The notes below the pieces were generated by a model. The model saw only the letters and a list, made by a program, of their open reading frames with translations. It was not told the origin of the DNA and did no database searches. Source: Pseudomonadota bacterium (lineage in GTDB: Bacteria > Pseudomonadota > Alphaproteobacteria > Rhizobiales > Devosiaceae). Taken from it: a DNA stretch of 33,801 nucleotides. The stretch is from the NCBI GenBank assembly GCA_023393475.1, contig JAEWLC010000089.1:1-33801 (forward strand), written 5' to 3'. Both the position numbers and the translations under genes were made by a program. Each line of letters begins with the position of its first letter. Position 1 is the stretch's first letter. Shown one piece after another: positions 1 to 7,570 of this stretch.

Positions 1-36
1 GTGCCGCACTATCAACGACCGCTATCTCCGAGACAT

Positions 37-70
37 CCCACTAGGTTCCCGCTTTCGCGGGAATGACGAC
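37..70. repeat. half of a palindromic intergenic repeat (GTCATTCCCGCG family)
   Basis: A perfect 7-bp stem TTCCCGC / GCGGGAA (46-52 and 57-63) with loop TTTC, followed by ATGACGAC. The same core recurs at 9608-9699 and related forms occur at 11634-11713 and 20551-20630, all between genes. Such palindromes are common dispersed repeats in alphaproteobacteria. The rest of this copy would lie outside the window. Confidence 0.6.
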
Positions 71-443
71 AGTGGATGGAGCCCCACCCGACCTGCCCCA
101 AAAGCCGCACCCGAGCATGCCCCCAAACCCCTTGCCCACCCAAGGATTTGGCTCTAGCTTTCGGCCCGTCTGCTGGTGCATGGCGCGGGGATACTTCACT
201 GCACACGGTCACTGTTGATCCGGAACCTCCGGGTCGATGCTCGCCCGACTACGGGCCCATTGCCGACACCAGTTACCCCAGCGCGACGCCCGCGCTGCTT
301 GGCCTTCCCTCCCGCGCACCCTTATCCCGACATTTCCAGTTTCGCCGCCGCCCGACCCGGCCGCCGGCGTTCGTCAACCGGCCCCTTGCGTGGCCGGGCC
401 AACGGCCCCTGGCCGCTCGCTACCCGAACAAGGAGACTCCAGC
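71..443. other. non-coding stretch upstream of the putrescine operon
   Basis: No convincing gene is visible. The open frames here are short, proline/arginine-rich and lack family resemblance. A small GC-rich stem-loop (GGGCC-AAC-GGCCC at 396-408, flanked by further GGCC pairs) sits just before the ribosome binding site at 429-434. A promoter for the operon should be here, but I could not identify clear -35/-10 boxes. Confidence 0.5.
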
Positions 444-1541
444 ATGCTGAAACCGATGACTCTTGCCCAGATCACAGTCGCCCTGGGCGCGCTGCTGACC
501 GCAGCCCCTGCCTTGGCGCAGGAAGAAGCCGTCCTCAACGTCTACAACTGGTCCGACTACATCGCCGAGGACACGATCGCGAACTTTGAGGCCGCAACCG
601 GCATCAAGGTGAACTACGACGTCTACGACAACAACGAGATCGTCGACGCCAAGCTGCTTGCCGGCTCCTCGGGCTACGACATCGTCGTGCCGTCGGGCAG
701 CTTCCTCGAACGCCAGATCAAGGCCGGCCTGATCCTGCCGCTGGACAAGGCCAAGCTGACCAATCTCGGCAATCTCGATCCCGCCGTGATGGCCACCGCC
801 GCCGGTCAGGATCCGGACAACGCCCACGGCGTGCCCTACATGATCAACACCATCGGCTACGGCTACAACGTCGCCAAGGTGAAGGAAGCGCTGGGCGACG
901 CCGCCCCGGTGGACAGCTGGGATCTGATCTTCAAGCCGGAGTTCGCGCAGAAGCTGCAGGGCTGCGGTATCGCACTGCTCGACAGCCCGTCCGAAGTGGT
1001 CGGCATCGCGCTCCACTATCTCGGGCTCGATCCGAACTCGGAGAGCGAAGAGGACCTGGCCAAGGCCGAGACGCTGATCAACTCGATCAAGCCCTATGTC
1101 CGCTACTTTAACTCGTCGCAGTACATCGACGACCTAGGCAATGGCGAGATCTGCGTCGCGCTGGGCTACTCGGGCGATATCTTCATCGCCTCGGACAATG
1201 CGGCCGATGGCGTCGAAGTCACCTACGTCATCCCCAAGGAAGGCCCGGCGAGCCTGTTCGACTTCCTCGCCATCCCGGCCGATGCTCCGCACCCGGACAA
1301 CGCGCACAAGTTCATCAACTACATCCTCGAGCCCCAGGTCGTGGCGGCGATCACCAACTACGTGTTCTACGCCAACCCGAACCCGGCCTCGCTGGAGTTC
1401 GTGGACGAGGAAGTGAAGTCCAACCCGGGCATCTATCCCCCGGCCGAGACCACGGCGAAGTCCTTCGTTATGCGCGCGCACTCGCCTGAGTTCGAAGAGG
1501 TCTTGACCCGCACCTGGACCCGCATCAAAACCGGTCAGTAA
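444..1541 (+). CDS. potF: putrescine ABC transporter, periplasmic binding protein (PotF-like)
   Basis: Binds putrescine or a related polyamine in the periplasm and delivers it to the PotGHI importer encoded next. The 365-residue product starts at ATG 444 behind an AAGGAG ribosome binding site. A Sec signal peptide ends near ALAQEE. The mature start VLNVYNWSDYIAEDT and the later stretches YDVVVPS-like (YDIVVPSGSFLERQ), RYFNSSQYIDDL and NPGIYPPAE are close to what I remember of E. coli PotF, including the conserved W and Y that line the ligand pocket. It is the first gene of a four-gene operon and is followed by a strong stem-loop, which may keep its mRNA more abundant than the permease part. 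Spermidine preference (PotD type) is possible, but the similarity is clearly to PotF. Confidence 0.93.
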   Translation: MLKPMTLAQITVALGALLTAAPALAQEEAVLNVYNWSDYIAEDTIANFEAATGIKVNYDVYDNNEIVDAKLLAGSSGYDIVVPSGSFLERQIKAGLILPLDKAKLTNLGNLDPAVMATAAGQDPDNAHGVPYMINTIGYGYNVAKVKEALGDAAPVDSWDLIFKPEFAQKLQGCGIALLDSPSEVVGIALHYLGLDPNSESEEDLAKAETLINSIKPYVRYFNSSQYIDDLGNGEICVALGYSGDIFIASDNAADGVEVTYVIPKEGPASLFDFLAIPADAPHPDNAHKFINYILEPQVVAAITNYVFYANPNPASLEFVDEEVKSNPGIYPPAETTAKSFVMRAHSPEFEEVLTRTWTRIKTGQ

Positions 1542-1550
1542 ATACCATCG

Positions 1551-1575
1551 AAGGGGCGGCCCCGGGCCGCCCCTT
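1551..1575 (+). other. intercistronic stem-loop after the potF-like gene
   Basis: Perfect 12-bp inverted repeat AAGGGGCGGCCC (1551-1562) and GGGCCGCCCCTT (1564-1575), ten bases after the stop codon. In the hairpin the innermost pairs would open to form the loop. No T-run follows, so it is more likely an mRNA-stabilising or attenuating structure than a full terminator. Confidence 0.65.
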
Positions 1576-1611
1576 CACGTCTGATGTTCAGGGGGCGTCG
1601 CCGGTCTGGTC

Positions 1612-2760
1612 ATGGCAAAAAAGCCGCAACTCGCATTCGAAACCCGCCCCTGGCGCGATCCGGCGGCCAAGCCGTTCGTGCGCATCCGCAACGTCACCAA
1701 GAAGTTCGGTGACGTCTCGGCCGTGCATGACGTGTCGCTCGATATCTACAAGTCCGAATTGTTCTGCCTGCTCGGCGGCTCGGGCTCGGGCAAGTCGACT
1801 CTCCTGCGCATGCTCGCCGGCTTCGAGACGCCGACCTCCGGCACCATCGAGATCGACGGACAGGACATGACCGCGGTGCCGCCCTACCAGCGTCCCGTGA
1901 ACATGATGTTCCAGTCCTACGCGCTGTTCCCGCACATGAATGTGGAACAGAACATCGCTTATGGCCTGAAGCGCGACAACATGCAGCCGGGCGAGATCAA
2001 GGATCGCGTCGCCGAGCTGCTGAGCCTCGTGAAGCTGCAGGACTACGGCAAGCGCAAGCCCAACCAGCTCTCGGGCGGCCAGCGCCAGCGCGTTGCCCTT
2101 GCCCGCTCGCTCGCCAAGCGCCCAAAACTCCTGCTGCTCGATGAACCCCTCGGCGCGCTCGACAAGAAGCTGCGCGAGGAAACCCAGTTCGAGCTGGTCA
2201 AGATCCAGGAAAGCCTCGGCGTCACCTTCATCGTCGTGACCCACGACCAGGAAGAGGCGATGACGCTCGCCACCCGCATCGGGGTGATGAACCAGGGCGA
2301 GATCGCCATGATCGGCGAGCCCACCGATATCTACGAGTATCCGAACTCGCGCTTCGTCGCCAATTTCATCGGCTCGGCCAACATGGTCGAGGGCATCGTC
2401 ACCGAGGATGAGCCGGACCATGTCCGCATCCGCTCGGCGGAACTGGGCTGCGACATCTATGTCGGCCACGGCGTCGACTGTGCGCCGGACCAGATCCTCT
2501 GGTGGGCCATCCGCCCCGAGAAGATGCACCTGAGCCGCGAGAAGCCCGCCGGCATCCACGGCGCCAACGTCACCAAGGGCATTGTCGAGGACATCGCCTA
2601 TCTCGGCGACATGAGCCTCTACCAGGTCGTGCTCGAGAGCGGCAAACGCGTCCGCGTCTCCCAGACCAATTCGATCCGCGGCAACCCCGACGCGATCACC
2701 TGGGAAGAGACGGTCTACATCACCTGGGAAGACAACGCCGGCTCGGTGCTGACGGTATGA
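1612..2760 (+). CDS. potG: putrescine ABC transporter, ATP-binding protein (PotG-like)
   Basis: The ATPase subunit that powers polyamine import on the cytoplasmic face of the membrane. The 382-residue protein has Walker A GGSGSGKST at about residue 58, Q-loop MMFQSYALFPH, ABC signature LSGGQRQRVALARSL, Walker B LLLLDEP and H-loop VTHDQEEAM, then a C-terminal TOBE-type domain (from about residue 280) typical of the MalK/PotA/PotG group. The phrases VPPYQRP and KRPKLLLLDEP match PotG closely. The ribosome binding site before ATG 1612 is weak. The stop codon overlaps the start of the first permease gene (ATGA at 2757-2760), indicating translational coupling. Confidence 0.93.
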   Translation: MAKKPQLAFETRPWRDPAAKPFVRIRNVTKKFGDVSAVHDVSLDIYKSELFCLLGGSGSGKSTLLRMLAGFETPTSGTIEIDGQDMTAVPPYQRPVNMMFQSYALFPHMNVEQNIAYGLKRDNMQPGEIKDRVAELLSLVKLQDYGKRKPNQLSGGQRQRVALARSLAKRPKLLLLDEPLGALDKKLREETQFELVKIQESLGVTFIVVTHDQEEAMTLATRIGVMNQGEIAMIGEPTDIYEYPNSRFVANFIGSANMVEGIVTEDEPDHVRIRSAELGCDIYVGHGVDCAPDQILWWAIRPEKMHLSREKPAGIHGANVTKGIVEDIAYLGDMSLYQVVLESGKRVRVSQTNSIRGNPDAITWEETVYITWEDNAGSVLTV

Positions 2761-3713
2761 GCACGATGGGATCAGGCCTGCCGCCGCCGCGCCGCCTCCG
2801 CCCCTGGAGCGGGCTCGAGCGTCGCCTGCGCGATGTCGGCATTTCCGGCCGCACGCTGGTCATTGCCGCGCCGGCCATCTGGCTGACGATCTTCTTCCTC
2901 ATCCCGCTCTTCGTGGTTTTCACCATCTCGCTGGCGACCAAGCAATTCGGCCGCCCGCCCTATTCGCCGCTGCTGACCACCGAAGGTGGCACCGTGCAGC
3001 TGACGCTGCACCTCTCCAACTACGTAAAACTCTTCACCGACCCGCTCTATGTCGCGGCCTACCTGAGCTCGATCCGCATCGCTCTCGTCGCCACGGTGAT
3101 CACCCTCTTCATCGGCTACCCGATGGCCTATGCCATCGCCATGGCGCCCGAGAAGTGGCGCAACATCCTCCTGATGCTGGTGATCCTGCCGTTCTGGACC
3201 TCGTTCCTGCTGCGCGTCTATGCGCTCAGTGGCTTCATGCGCGGCAACGGCGTCATCAATCAGTTCCTCGGCGTCTTCGGCATTGAGCCGCTGGTGATGA
3301 TGCAGACCGATTTCGCCGTCTATGTCGGCATCGTCTACACCTACCTGCCCTTCATGATCCTGCCGCTCTACACCAACCTCGTGAAGCTCGACACCTCGCT
3401 GCTCGAGGCCTCGGCCGATCTCGGCTCGCGCCCGTGGCAGACCTTCCTTTCCATCACCCTGCCGCTCTCCTTCCCCGGCATCGTCGCCGGCTCGATGCTG
3501 GTGTTCATCCCGGCGATCGGCGAGTTCGTCATCCCCTCGCTGCTCGGCGGTCCGGAAACGCTGATGATCGGGCGCGTGCTGTGGGACGAGTTCTTCGCCG
3601 CCACCAACTGGCCGCGCGCCGCGGCGGTCGCCGTCGCCATGCTGGTCGTCGTCGTCATTCCCATCCTGCTGCTGCAGAAGGCGCAGGATGCCGTGGTCGA
3701 GAAGGGCAAGTAG
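2757..3713 (+). CDS. potH: putrescine ABC transporter, permease (PotH-like)
   Basis: Inner-membrane permease half of the polyamine importer. The 318-residue product begins at ATG 2757, overlapping the ATPase stop; a second ATG three codons later is an alternative start. A short basic cytoplasmic N-terminus is followed by about six membrane segments, the first being TLVIAAPAIWLTIFFLIPLF. The EAA-loop typical of binding-protein-dependent permeases is present as EASADLGSRPWQTFLSITLPLSFPGI, which docks to PotG. GNGVINQ and PFWTSFLLRVYA are characteristic of PotB/PotH proteins. The next permease starts on the base after this stop. Confidence 0.92.
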   Translation: MSTMGSGLPPPRRLRPWSGLERRLRDVGISGRTLVIAAPAIWLTIFFLIPLFVVFTISLATKQFGRPPYSPLLTTEGGTVQLTLHLSNYVKLFTDPLYVAAYLSSIRIALVATVITLFIGYPMAYAIAMAPEKWRNILLMLVILPFWTSFLLRVYALSGFMRGNGVINQFLGVFGIEPLVMMQTDFAVYVGIVYTYLPFMILPLYTNLVKLDTSLLEASADLGSRPWQTFLSITLPLSFPGIVAGSMLVFIPAIGEFVIPSLLGGPETLMIGRVLWDEFFAATNWPRAAAVAVAMLVVVVIPILLLQKAQDAVVEKGK

Positions 3714-4520
3714 ATGCGGCGCGGCTGGTTCCTTCCCATTGCGGCAACGCTCGGCTTTGCCTTCCTCTACCTGCCGATCATTTCGCTGGTGGTGTTCTCG
3801 TTCAACGAGAACCGGCTGGTCACGGTGTGGACCGGCTTCTCCACCAAGTGGTACGGCGAACTCTTCGCCGACAAGCAGATGCTGGGCGCCGCCTGGCTGA
3901 GCCTGCAGATCGCCTTCTTTGCCGCGACCTTCGCGCTCGTCCTCGGCACGCTCTGCGCCGTGGCGCTGGTGCGCTTCAAGCGCTTCCGCGGCCGCACCGT
4001 GCTCGCCGGCACGGTTTCGGCCCCGCTGGTGATGCCCGACGTGATCACCGGCCTTGCGCTGCTGCTGCTGTTCGTCGCCATGGAAGGCACACTCGGCTGG
4101 CCCGCCGGCCGCGGCATCGTCACCATCATCATCGCCCATACGACGTTCTGCATGGCCTATGTGACCGTGGTGGTGCAGTCGCGCCTGTCAGACCTCGATC
4201 TCAGCCTCGAGGAAGCGGCGATGGACCTCGGCGCGACGCCGGCGCGGGTGTTCTTCGACATCACCCTGCCGATCATCGCTCCCGCGCTCGTTTCGGGCTG
4301 GCTGCTGGCCTTCACCCTGTCGCTCGACGACCTCGTGATCGCGAGCTTCGTCTCCGGCCCCGGCTCCTCGACCCTGCCCATGGTGATCTTTTCGAAGATC
4401 AAGCTGGGCGTCTCTCCGGACGTCAACGCGCTCGCCACCATCATCATCGGCGTCGTGGCGCTCGGCGTGGTCGGCGCCACGCTGTTCAGCCTGTCGGGAC
4501 GGAAGAAGGCCAAGGCTTAG
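3714..4520 (+). CDS. potI: putrescine ABC transporter, permease (PotI-like)
   Basis: Second inner-membrane permease of the polyamine importer, 268 residues, close to the usual PotC/PotI length. Six membrane segments are visible. The first is FLPIAATLGFAFLYLPIISLVVFSF, followed by FNENRL, a typical PotC/PotI motif. The EAA-loop reads EEAAMDLGATPARVFFDITLPIIAPAL. The sequence SLDDLVIASFVSGPGSSTLPM is the conserved region between the last helices. The ATG follows the potH stop directly with no gap, so the four genes potFGHI should form one transcript. The operon ends here, with palindromic repeats downstream. Confidence 0.92.
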   Translation: MRRGWFLPIAATLGFAFLYLPIISLVVFSFNENRLVTVWTGFSTKWYGELFADKQMLGAAWLSLQIAFFAATFALVLGTLCAVALVRFKRFRGRTVLAGTVSAPLVMPDVITGLALLLLFVAMEGTLGWPAGRGIVTIIIAHTTFCMAYVTVVVQSRLSDLDLSLEEAAMDLGATPARVFFDITLPIIAPALVSGWLLAFTLSLDDLVIASFVSGPGSSTLPMVIFSKIKLGVSPDVNALATIIIGVVALGVVGATLFSLSGRKKAKA

Positions 4521-4560
4521 GCCGGGCAGATCGCCGGACCATCTGGCGCCTGCCGCACCA

Positions 4561-4672
4561 CCCTCATCCGGGCTTCGCCCACCTTCTCCCATCAAGGGAG
4601 AAGGCCCGGCTGATGGTGCTGTGATCGCCTTCTCCCCTTGTGGGAGAAGGTGCCCGAAGGGCGGATGAGGGG
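4561..4672. repeat. inverted pair of palindromic repeats (CCCTCATCCG...CTTCTCCC family)
   Basis: Unit 1 (4561-4604) runs from CCCTCATCCG to AGGGAGAAGG. Unit 2 (4627-4672) is the same kind of sequence inverted, running from CCTTCTCCCC to CGGATGAGGGG. Each unit contains its own stems (CTTCTCCC/GGGAGAAG and GGGC/GCCC), and the pair as a whole is palindromic. Such elements are dispersed between genes in Hyphomicrobiales genomes; here the pair sits after potI and could act as its transcript end. Confidence 0.7.
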
Positions 4673-4780
4673 TGAGCCACACGCACCGCCCCAACGCAAA
4701 ACCCATCCACTGTTCACCCGATCGACGACACGCCGTTCTCACATCCGCCCTTGCCAGCAGCGGCGCACCGTCCTAAATCT

Positions 4781-4800
4781 CCATCGTCATCTTACGATGG
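4781..4800 (+). other. perfect inverted repeat directly before the FMN aptamer
   Basis: CCATCGT (4781-4787), loop CATCTT, ACGATGG (4794-4800). It ends four bases before the aptamer. It could be a hairpin at the 5' end of the transcript or a protein operator. A poor promoter-like pair (TTGCCA at 4751-4756 and TAAATC at 4774-4779) precedes it, which I regard as weak. Confidence 0.5.
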
Positions 4801-4803
4801 CAA

Positions 4804-4953
4804 TGTTCTCAGGGCGGGGTGCAATTCCCCACCGGCGGTAACGGGAGAAGTCCCGAAGCCCGCGAGCGCTTTTGGGCATGAAGACATGCCCGAGAGGTCA
4901 GCAGATCCGGTGTGAATCCGGGGCCGACGGTATAGTCCGGATGAAAGAGAACG
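4804..4953 (+). promoter_or_regulatory. FMN riboswitch (RFN element)
   Basis: All landmark segments of the FMN aptamer are present in order: CAGGGCGGGGTGCAATTCCC, CACCGGCGGTA, AGCCCGCGAGCG, GGTCAGCAGATCCGGTG, TGAATCCGGGGCCGACGGT and ATAGTCCGGATGAAAGAG. The closing P1 stem is GTTCTC (4805-4810) with GAGAAC (4947-4952). It binds flavin mononucleotide and represses expression of the downstream gene. The gene beginning at 5076 is a transporter, so the switch controls flavin uptake rather than biosynthesis. Confidence 0.97.
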
Positions 4954-4990
4954 GGAACGCGCTGGCTTGCCGGCGTCCGCCCATCTTGGG

Positions 4991-5009
4991 CTGCCCGGCT
5001 TTCGGGCAG
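4991..5009 (+). promoter_or_regulatory. stem-loop in the riboswitch expression platform
   Basis: CTGCCCG (4991-4997), loop GCTTT, CGGGCAG (5003-5009). It lies between the aptamer and the gene but has no following T-tract, so a simple intrinsic terminator is doubtful. It may be part of the switching platform. Confidence 0.5.
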
Positions 5010-5033
5010 GACGCCGATTTCCATCGCCGATCC

Positions 5034-5062
5034 CCGTAACTCCCTGAGGGAACTGGTTACGG
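5034..5062 (+). promoter_or_regulatory. hairpin overlapping the ribosome binding site (candidate sequestor)
   Basis: Outer stem CCGTAAC (5034-5040) with GTTACGG (5056-5062), inner stem TCCC/GGGA. The last two bases of the 3' arm are the first two of the GGAAAGG ribosome binding site, 13 bases before ATG 5076. This suggests that the FMN switch acts on translation by hiding the ribosome binding site. Confidence 0.6.
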
Positions 5063-5075
5063 AAAGGATCGACCC

Positions 5076-6056
5076 ATGAACCAGATTTCCTCGTCTACCA
5101 ACAACACTGCCGCGACCGGCGCCGCCTTCATGCTGGTGGCCGCGTTCGCCTTTGCCGGCTCCAACCTGCTGCAATCGGCGCTGCCGACCCCCGTCGAGTA
5201 TGGCGGCTTCGGCATGAGCTCGACCGGCATGGCCTTCTGGCAATATGTCATTGCCGCCATCCTCAGCCTGCCGCTGATCCTCCGCATCGGCGTCGACAAG
5301 CTCCGCACCAGCCACCCGCTGGCGCATGAAATCCGCGCCTTCGTTTCGGCGCTCGGCGTCCACGTCTTCGTCTATGGCTTCGCTACCGGTGTGCCGATCT
5401 GGCAGATGGTGACCCTGCTGGCCACGGGCCCGCTGTTCATCATCCTCGGCTCGACCATCTTCCTCGGCGAGCGCGCCTCGAGTGCCCGCATCGCCGCGGC
5501 CCTCGTCGGCTTCGTCGGCGCCATCATCATTTCCGGCGTCGGCACCGAAAGCCTCGGCTGGCAGACCCTCGTGCCCATCGTCGCCGCCGCACTCTGGGCG
5601 ACGACCGACGTGCTGACCAAGTACCTGGCGCTGAAGGGCGAGAGCCCCGAGACGCTGACCATCTCGCTGCTCGTCCTCGTGACCCCGAACCACCTGCTGA
5701 TCCTCCTCGCCGTCTGGGCGCTGGGCATCACCGCGCCGGGTTTCCTGCCCGCCGGCCTTGCCGACAACGTCTTCGCCATCCCCGGCGGCACGGCGCTGTG
5801 GCTGCTGGTCCTGCTCGGCGTCCTCACCGCCATCGCGCAGTACCTGCTCGCCTATGCCTACAAGGTGGCCGACGCCACCTACCTGCAGCCCTTCGGCGAC
5901 AGCAAGGTGCCGCTCTCGGGGCTGCTCGGCTGGATCATCCTCGGCCAGGTGCCGTCGGTCTGGTTCTGGCCCGGCGCCGCGCTGATCGTCCTCGCCTCGG
6001 TGTTCATCTACTGGGTCGAAAGCCGCGGCCGGACAGGCACGCTCGCAACCGCCTGA
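5076..6056 (+). CDS. ribN: riboflavin/flavin importer, RibN-like DMT-family protein
   Basis: A 326-residue drug/metabolite-transporter (EamA) family membrane protein with about ten hydrophobic helices in two repeated halves (roughly residues 14-155 and 165-315). The second half ends with the motif GDSKVPLSGLLGWIILGQVP and YLQPFG, as expected for EamA transporters near the last helices. General DMT membership is clear. Assignment to riboflavin uptake rests on the FMN riboswitch directly upstream and on known rhizobial RibN proteins, which are DMT transporters under RFN control. GGAAAGG precedes the ATG and overlaps a hairpin. It appears monocistronic, followed by a GC-rich stem-loop. Confidence 0.87.
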   Translation: MNQISSSTNNTAATGAAFMLVAAFAFAGSNLLQSALPTPVEYGGFGMSSTGMAFWQYVIAAILSLPLILRIGVDKLRTSHPLAHEIRAFVSALGVHVFVYGFATGVPIWQMVTLLATGPLFIILGSTIFLGERASSARIAAALVGFVGAIIISGVGTESLGWQTLVPIVAAALWATTDVLTKYLALKGESPETLTISLLVLVTPNHLLILLAVWALGITAPGFLPAGLADNVFAIPGGTALWLLVLLGVLTAIAQYLLAYAYKVADATYLQPFGDSKVPLSGLLGWIILGQVPSVWFWPGAALIVLASVFIYWVESRGRTGTLATA

Positions 6057-6077
6057 GCCTGCTGCACGGCTCGGGCG

Positions 6078-6106
6078 TCCGGGGTCGCGGTGACAGCGGC
6101 CCCGGA
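6078..6106 (+). terminator. stem-loop after ribN, terminator-like
   Basis: TCCGGGG (6078-6084) pairs with CCCCGGA (6100-6106). Pairing continues inward through CGC/GCG to a GGTGACA loop, about 11 pairs in all. There is no T-tract, so termination is plausible but unproven. Confidence 0.45.
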
Positions 6107-6150
6107 ATCATGGCCTGCATGGCGGGTTCACCTGCTACGGAGTGTCCAGG

Positions 6151-6363
6151 ATGAAGTGGATCATCGCCATCGTCGGCGTCATCGCCGCCCTGCTCGGCGG
6201 CCTGTGGCTGGTGCAGGGCCTCGGCCTCGTCACCATCGCGCCCATCCTCTGCGTCGCCGATTGCGAAGTGCTGGAAGGCCCGTCCGCCGGGTGGGCCATT
6301 GCCGGTGCGGTGCTGCTGCTGGCCGGCCTCGGCGCGCTCTGGTTCGCCTTCCGCCGCCGCTAG
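6151..6363 (+). CDS. small membrane protein of unknown function
   Basis: A 70-residue product with two strongly hydrophobic segments, WIIAIVGVIAALLGGLWLVQ near the N-terminus and AIAGAVLLLAGLGALWFAF near the C-terminus, ending FRRR. The short loop between them contains two cysteines (ILCVADCEVLEG) that could form a disulfide. ACGGAG at 6137-6142 favours ATG 6151 over the upstream GTG 6142. Its stop codon overlaps that of the convergent gene on the opposite strand (shared CTAG at 6360-6363). I recognise no named family; many bacteria carry similar short two-helix proteins. Confidence 0.7.
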   Translation: MKWIIAIVGVIAALLGGLWLVQGLGLVTIAPILCVADCEVLEGPSAGWAIAGAVLLLAGLGALWFAFRRR

Positions 6364-7475
6364 ACTGAGATCCACCGCCCCTTGCGATGGCTCTCGGCCA
6401 TCGCATGCACGGCCCGCTCGATCTCGAGTCCCTTGTCGAAATCGACGATCTGCGCCGGCTCGCCCCGGATGGCGCGTAGCAATTCGTGGCACTCGATAAT
6501 CTTCAGCTCGTTGAATCCCAGCCCGTGCCCCGGCGCCGGGATGAACCGGTCATAGGGCGCATGCACCGGCGCGGTGAGAATCGTGCGGAACCCCTGCTCG
6601 GCCGCATGGTCGCTGGTCGTGTAGAGCTGGAACTCGTTCATCCGCTCCTGGTCGTAGGCGATGGTACCCTTCGACCCGAACACCTGCACCGCGATCCGGC
6701 CCTTGCGGCCCCAGGCCGAACGATCGAGCGCCATCACGCCCGACGCCCCGTTGCGCAACTCGAGCAGCACCGAGGCGATGTCGAAAGTCTCGACTTTCCG
6801 CCGCCCGCCATCGCGGCTCGGCCGGTCCGCATAGGGCATGGCAAGCTGCGCCATCACCCGGGCGACGCCGCCGAACAGGAACTGCATGATCGAGAGCGGA
6901 TGGACGCCGAAATCGTCGAGCGCGCCATAGCCCGACGAGGCCTCGCTCTTCCAGTAGAACAGCGCCTCCGGGTCGGCCATGAAATCCTCGTCCATCTCGA
7001 AGCGGACGTGGTTCACCTCGCCGATCGCGCCCTCCTCGAGCAGCCGCCTGATGTGCCGGATCACCGGGTTCTGGATGTAATTGTAGCCGAGCGCCGTGAC
7101 CTTGCCCGAGACCCGCGCCGCCGCCGCCATCCGCTCGGCATCGACAAACCGCACCGCCATCGGCTTCTCGCACCAGACGTGCTTGCCCGCCTCGAGCGCG
7201 GCGATCGCCATCTCGGCATGGAAGGCGTTGGGCGTCGTCACCGACACCACCTCCACCTGGGGATCGGCGATCAGCTCGCGCCAGTCCGAGGTCGATTTCT
7301 CGAACCCGAACTCGTCGGCCCGCCGCGCCGCCAGCTCCGGCGACACCTCGGCCAGATGCACGAGGCGCGGCTTCGGCCCATCTCCGAACACCGGCTTCAC
7401 CCCATTCCACGCCAGCGCGTGGCACTTGCCCATATAGCCGGTCCCGATGAGCCCGACGCCGATCGTGGTGGTCAT
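6360..7475 (-). CDS. Gfo/Idh/MocA-family sugar or inositol dehydrogenase
   Basis: NAD(P)-dependent dehydrogenase of 371 residues. The N-terminal Rossmann fold begins IGVGLIGTGYMGKCHA. The family motif CEKPMAV lies near residue 99, and the C-terminal substrate domain contains DDFGVHPLSIM, which supplies the catalytic Asp/His pair. It is the last gene of a minus-strand operon with a CUT2 importer, 95 bases after the binding-protein gene. It therefore probably oxidises the imported compound. Because that operon shares a candidate regulatory site with the inositol genes, an inositol isomer such as scyllo- or D-chiro-inositol is an attractive guess. It is clearly different from the IolG-like protein at 12664-13650. 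Confidence 0.85.
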   Translation of the reverse strand: MTTTIGVGLIGTGYMGKCHALAWNGVKPVFGDGPKPRLVHLAEVSPELAARRADEFGFEKSTSDWRELIADPQVEVVSVTTPNAFHAEMAIAALEAGKHVWCEKPMAVRFVDAERMAAAARVSGKVTALGYNYIQNPVIRHIRRLLEEGAIGEVNHVRFEMDEDFMADPEALFYWKSEASSGYGALDDFGVHPLSIMQFLFGGVARVMAQLAMPYADRPSRDGGRRKVETFDIASVLLELRNGASGVMALDRSAWGRKGRIAVQVFGSKGTIAYDQERMNEFQLYTTSDHAAEQGFRTILTAPVHAPYDRFIPAPGHGLGFNELKIIECHELLRAIRGEPAQIVDFDKGLEIERAVHAMAESHRKGRWISV

Positions 7476-7518
7476 TGCTATCCTCTGATCCGGCGACTGC
7501 CGCCTCCCCCAGCAACAA

Positions 7519-7542
7519 CGCCCGGAGCGAGAGCCCCGGGCG
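7519..7542 (-). other. intercistronic stem-loop after the CUT2 binding-protein gene
   Basis: CGCCCGG (7519-7525) and CCGGGCG (7536-7542) form a perfect 7-bp stem with a 10-base loop, in the gap between the binding-protein stop and the dehydrogenase start. Confidence 0.55.
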
Positions 7543-7570
7543 CCGTCACTCGGGAGGATCTCCCAGCGGC

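Noticed and set aside
1..443. Several short plus-strand frames upstream of potF
   Set aside because: They overlap each other in different frames, are proline/arginine-rich and have no ribosome binding site or known domain.
2772..4139. A 455-codon minus-strand frame opposite the potH/potI genes
   Set aside because: Antisense shadow of two membrane proteins; histidine/glutamate/arginine-rich and without domain features.
4991..5009. Intrinsic terminator for the FMN riboswitch
   Set aside because: The stem is good but it is followed by GACGCCGATTT rather than a T-run. I kept it only as part of the expression platform.
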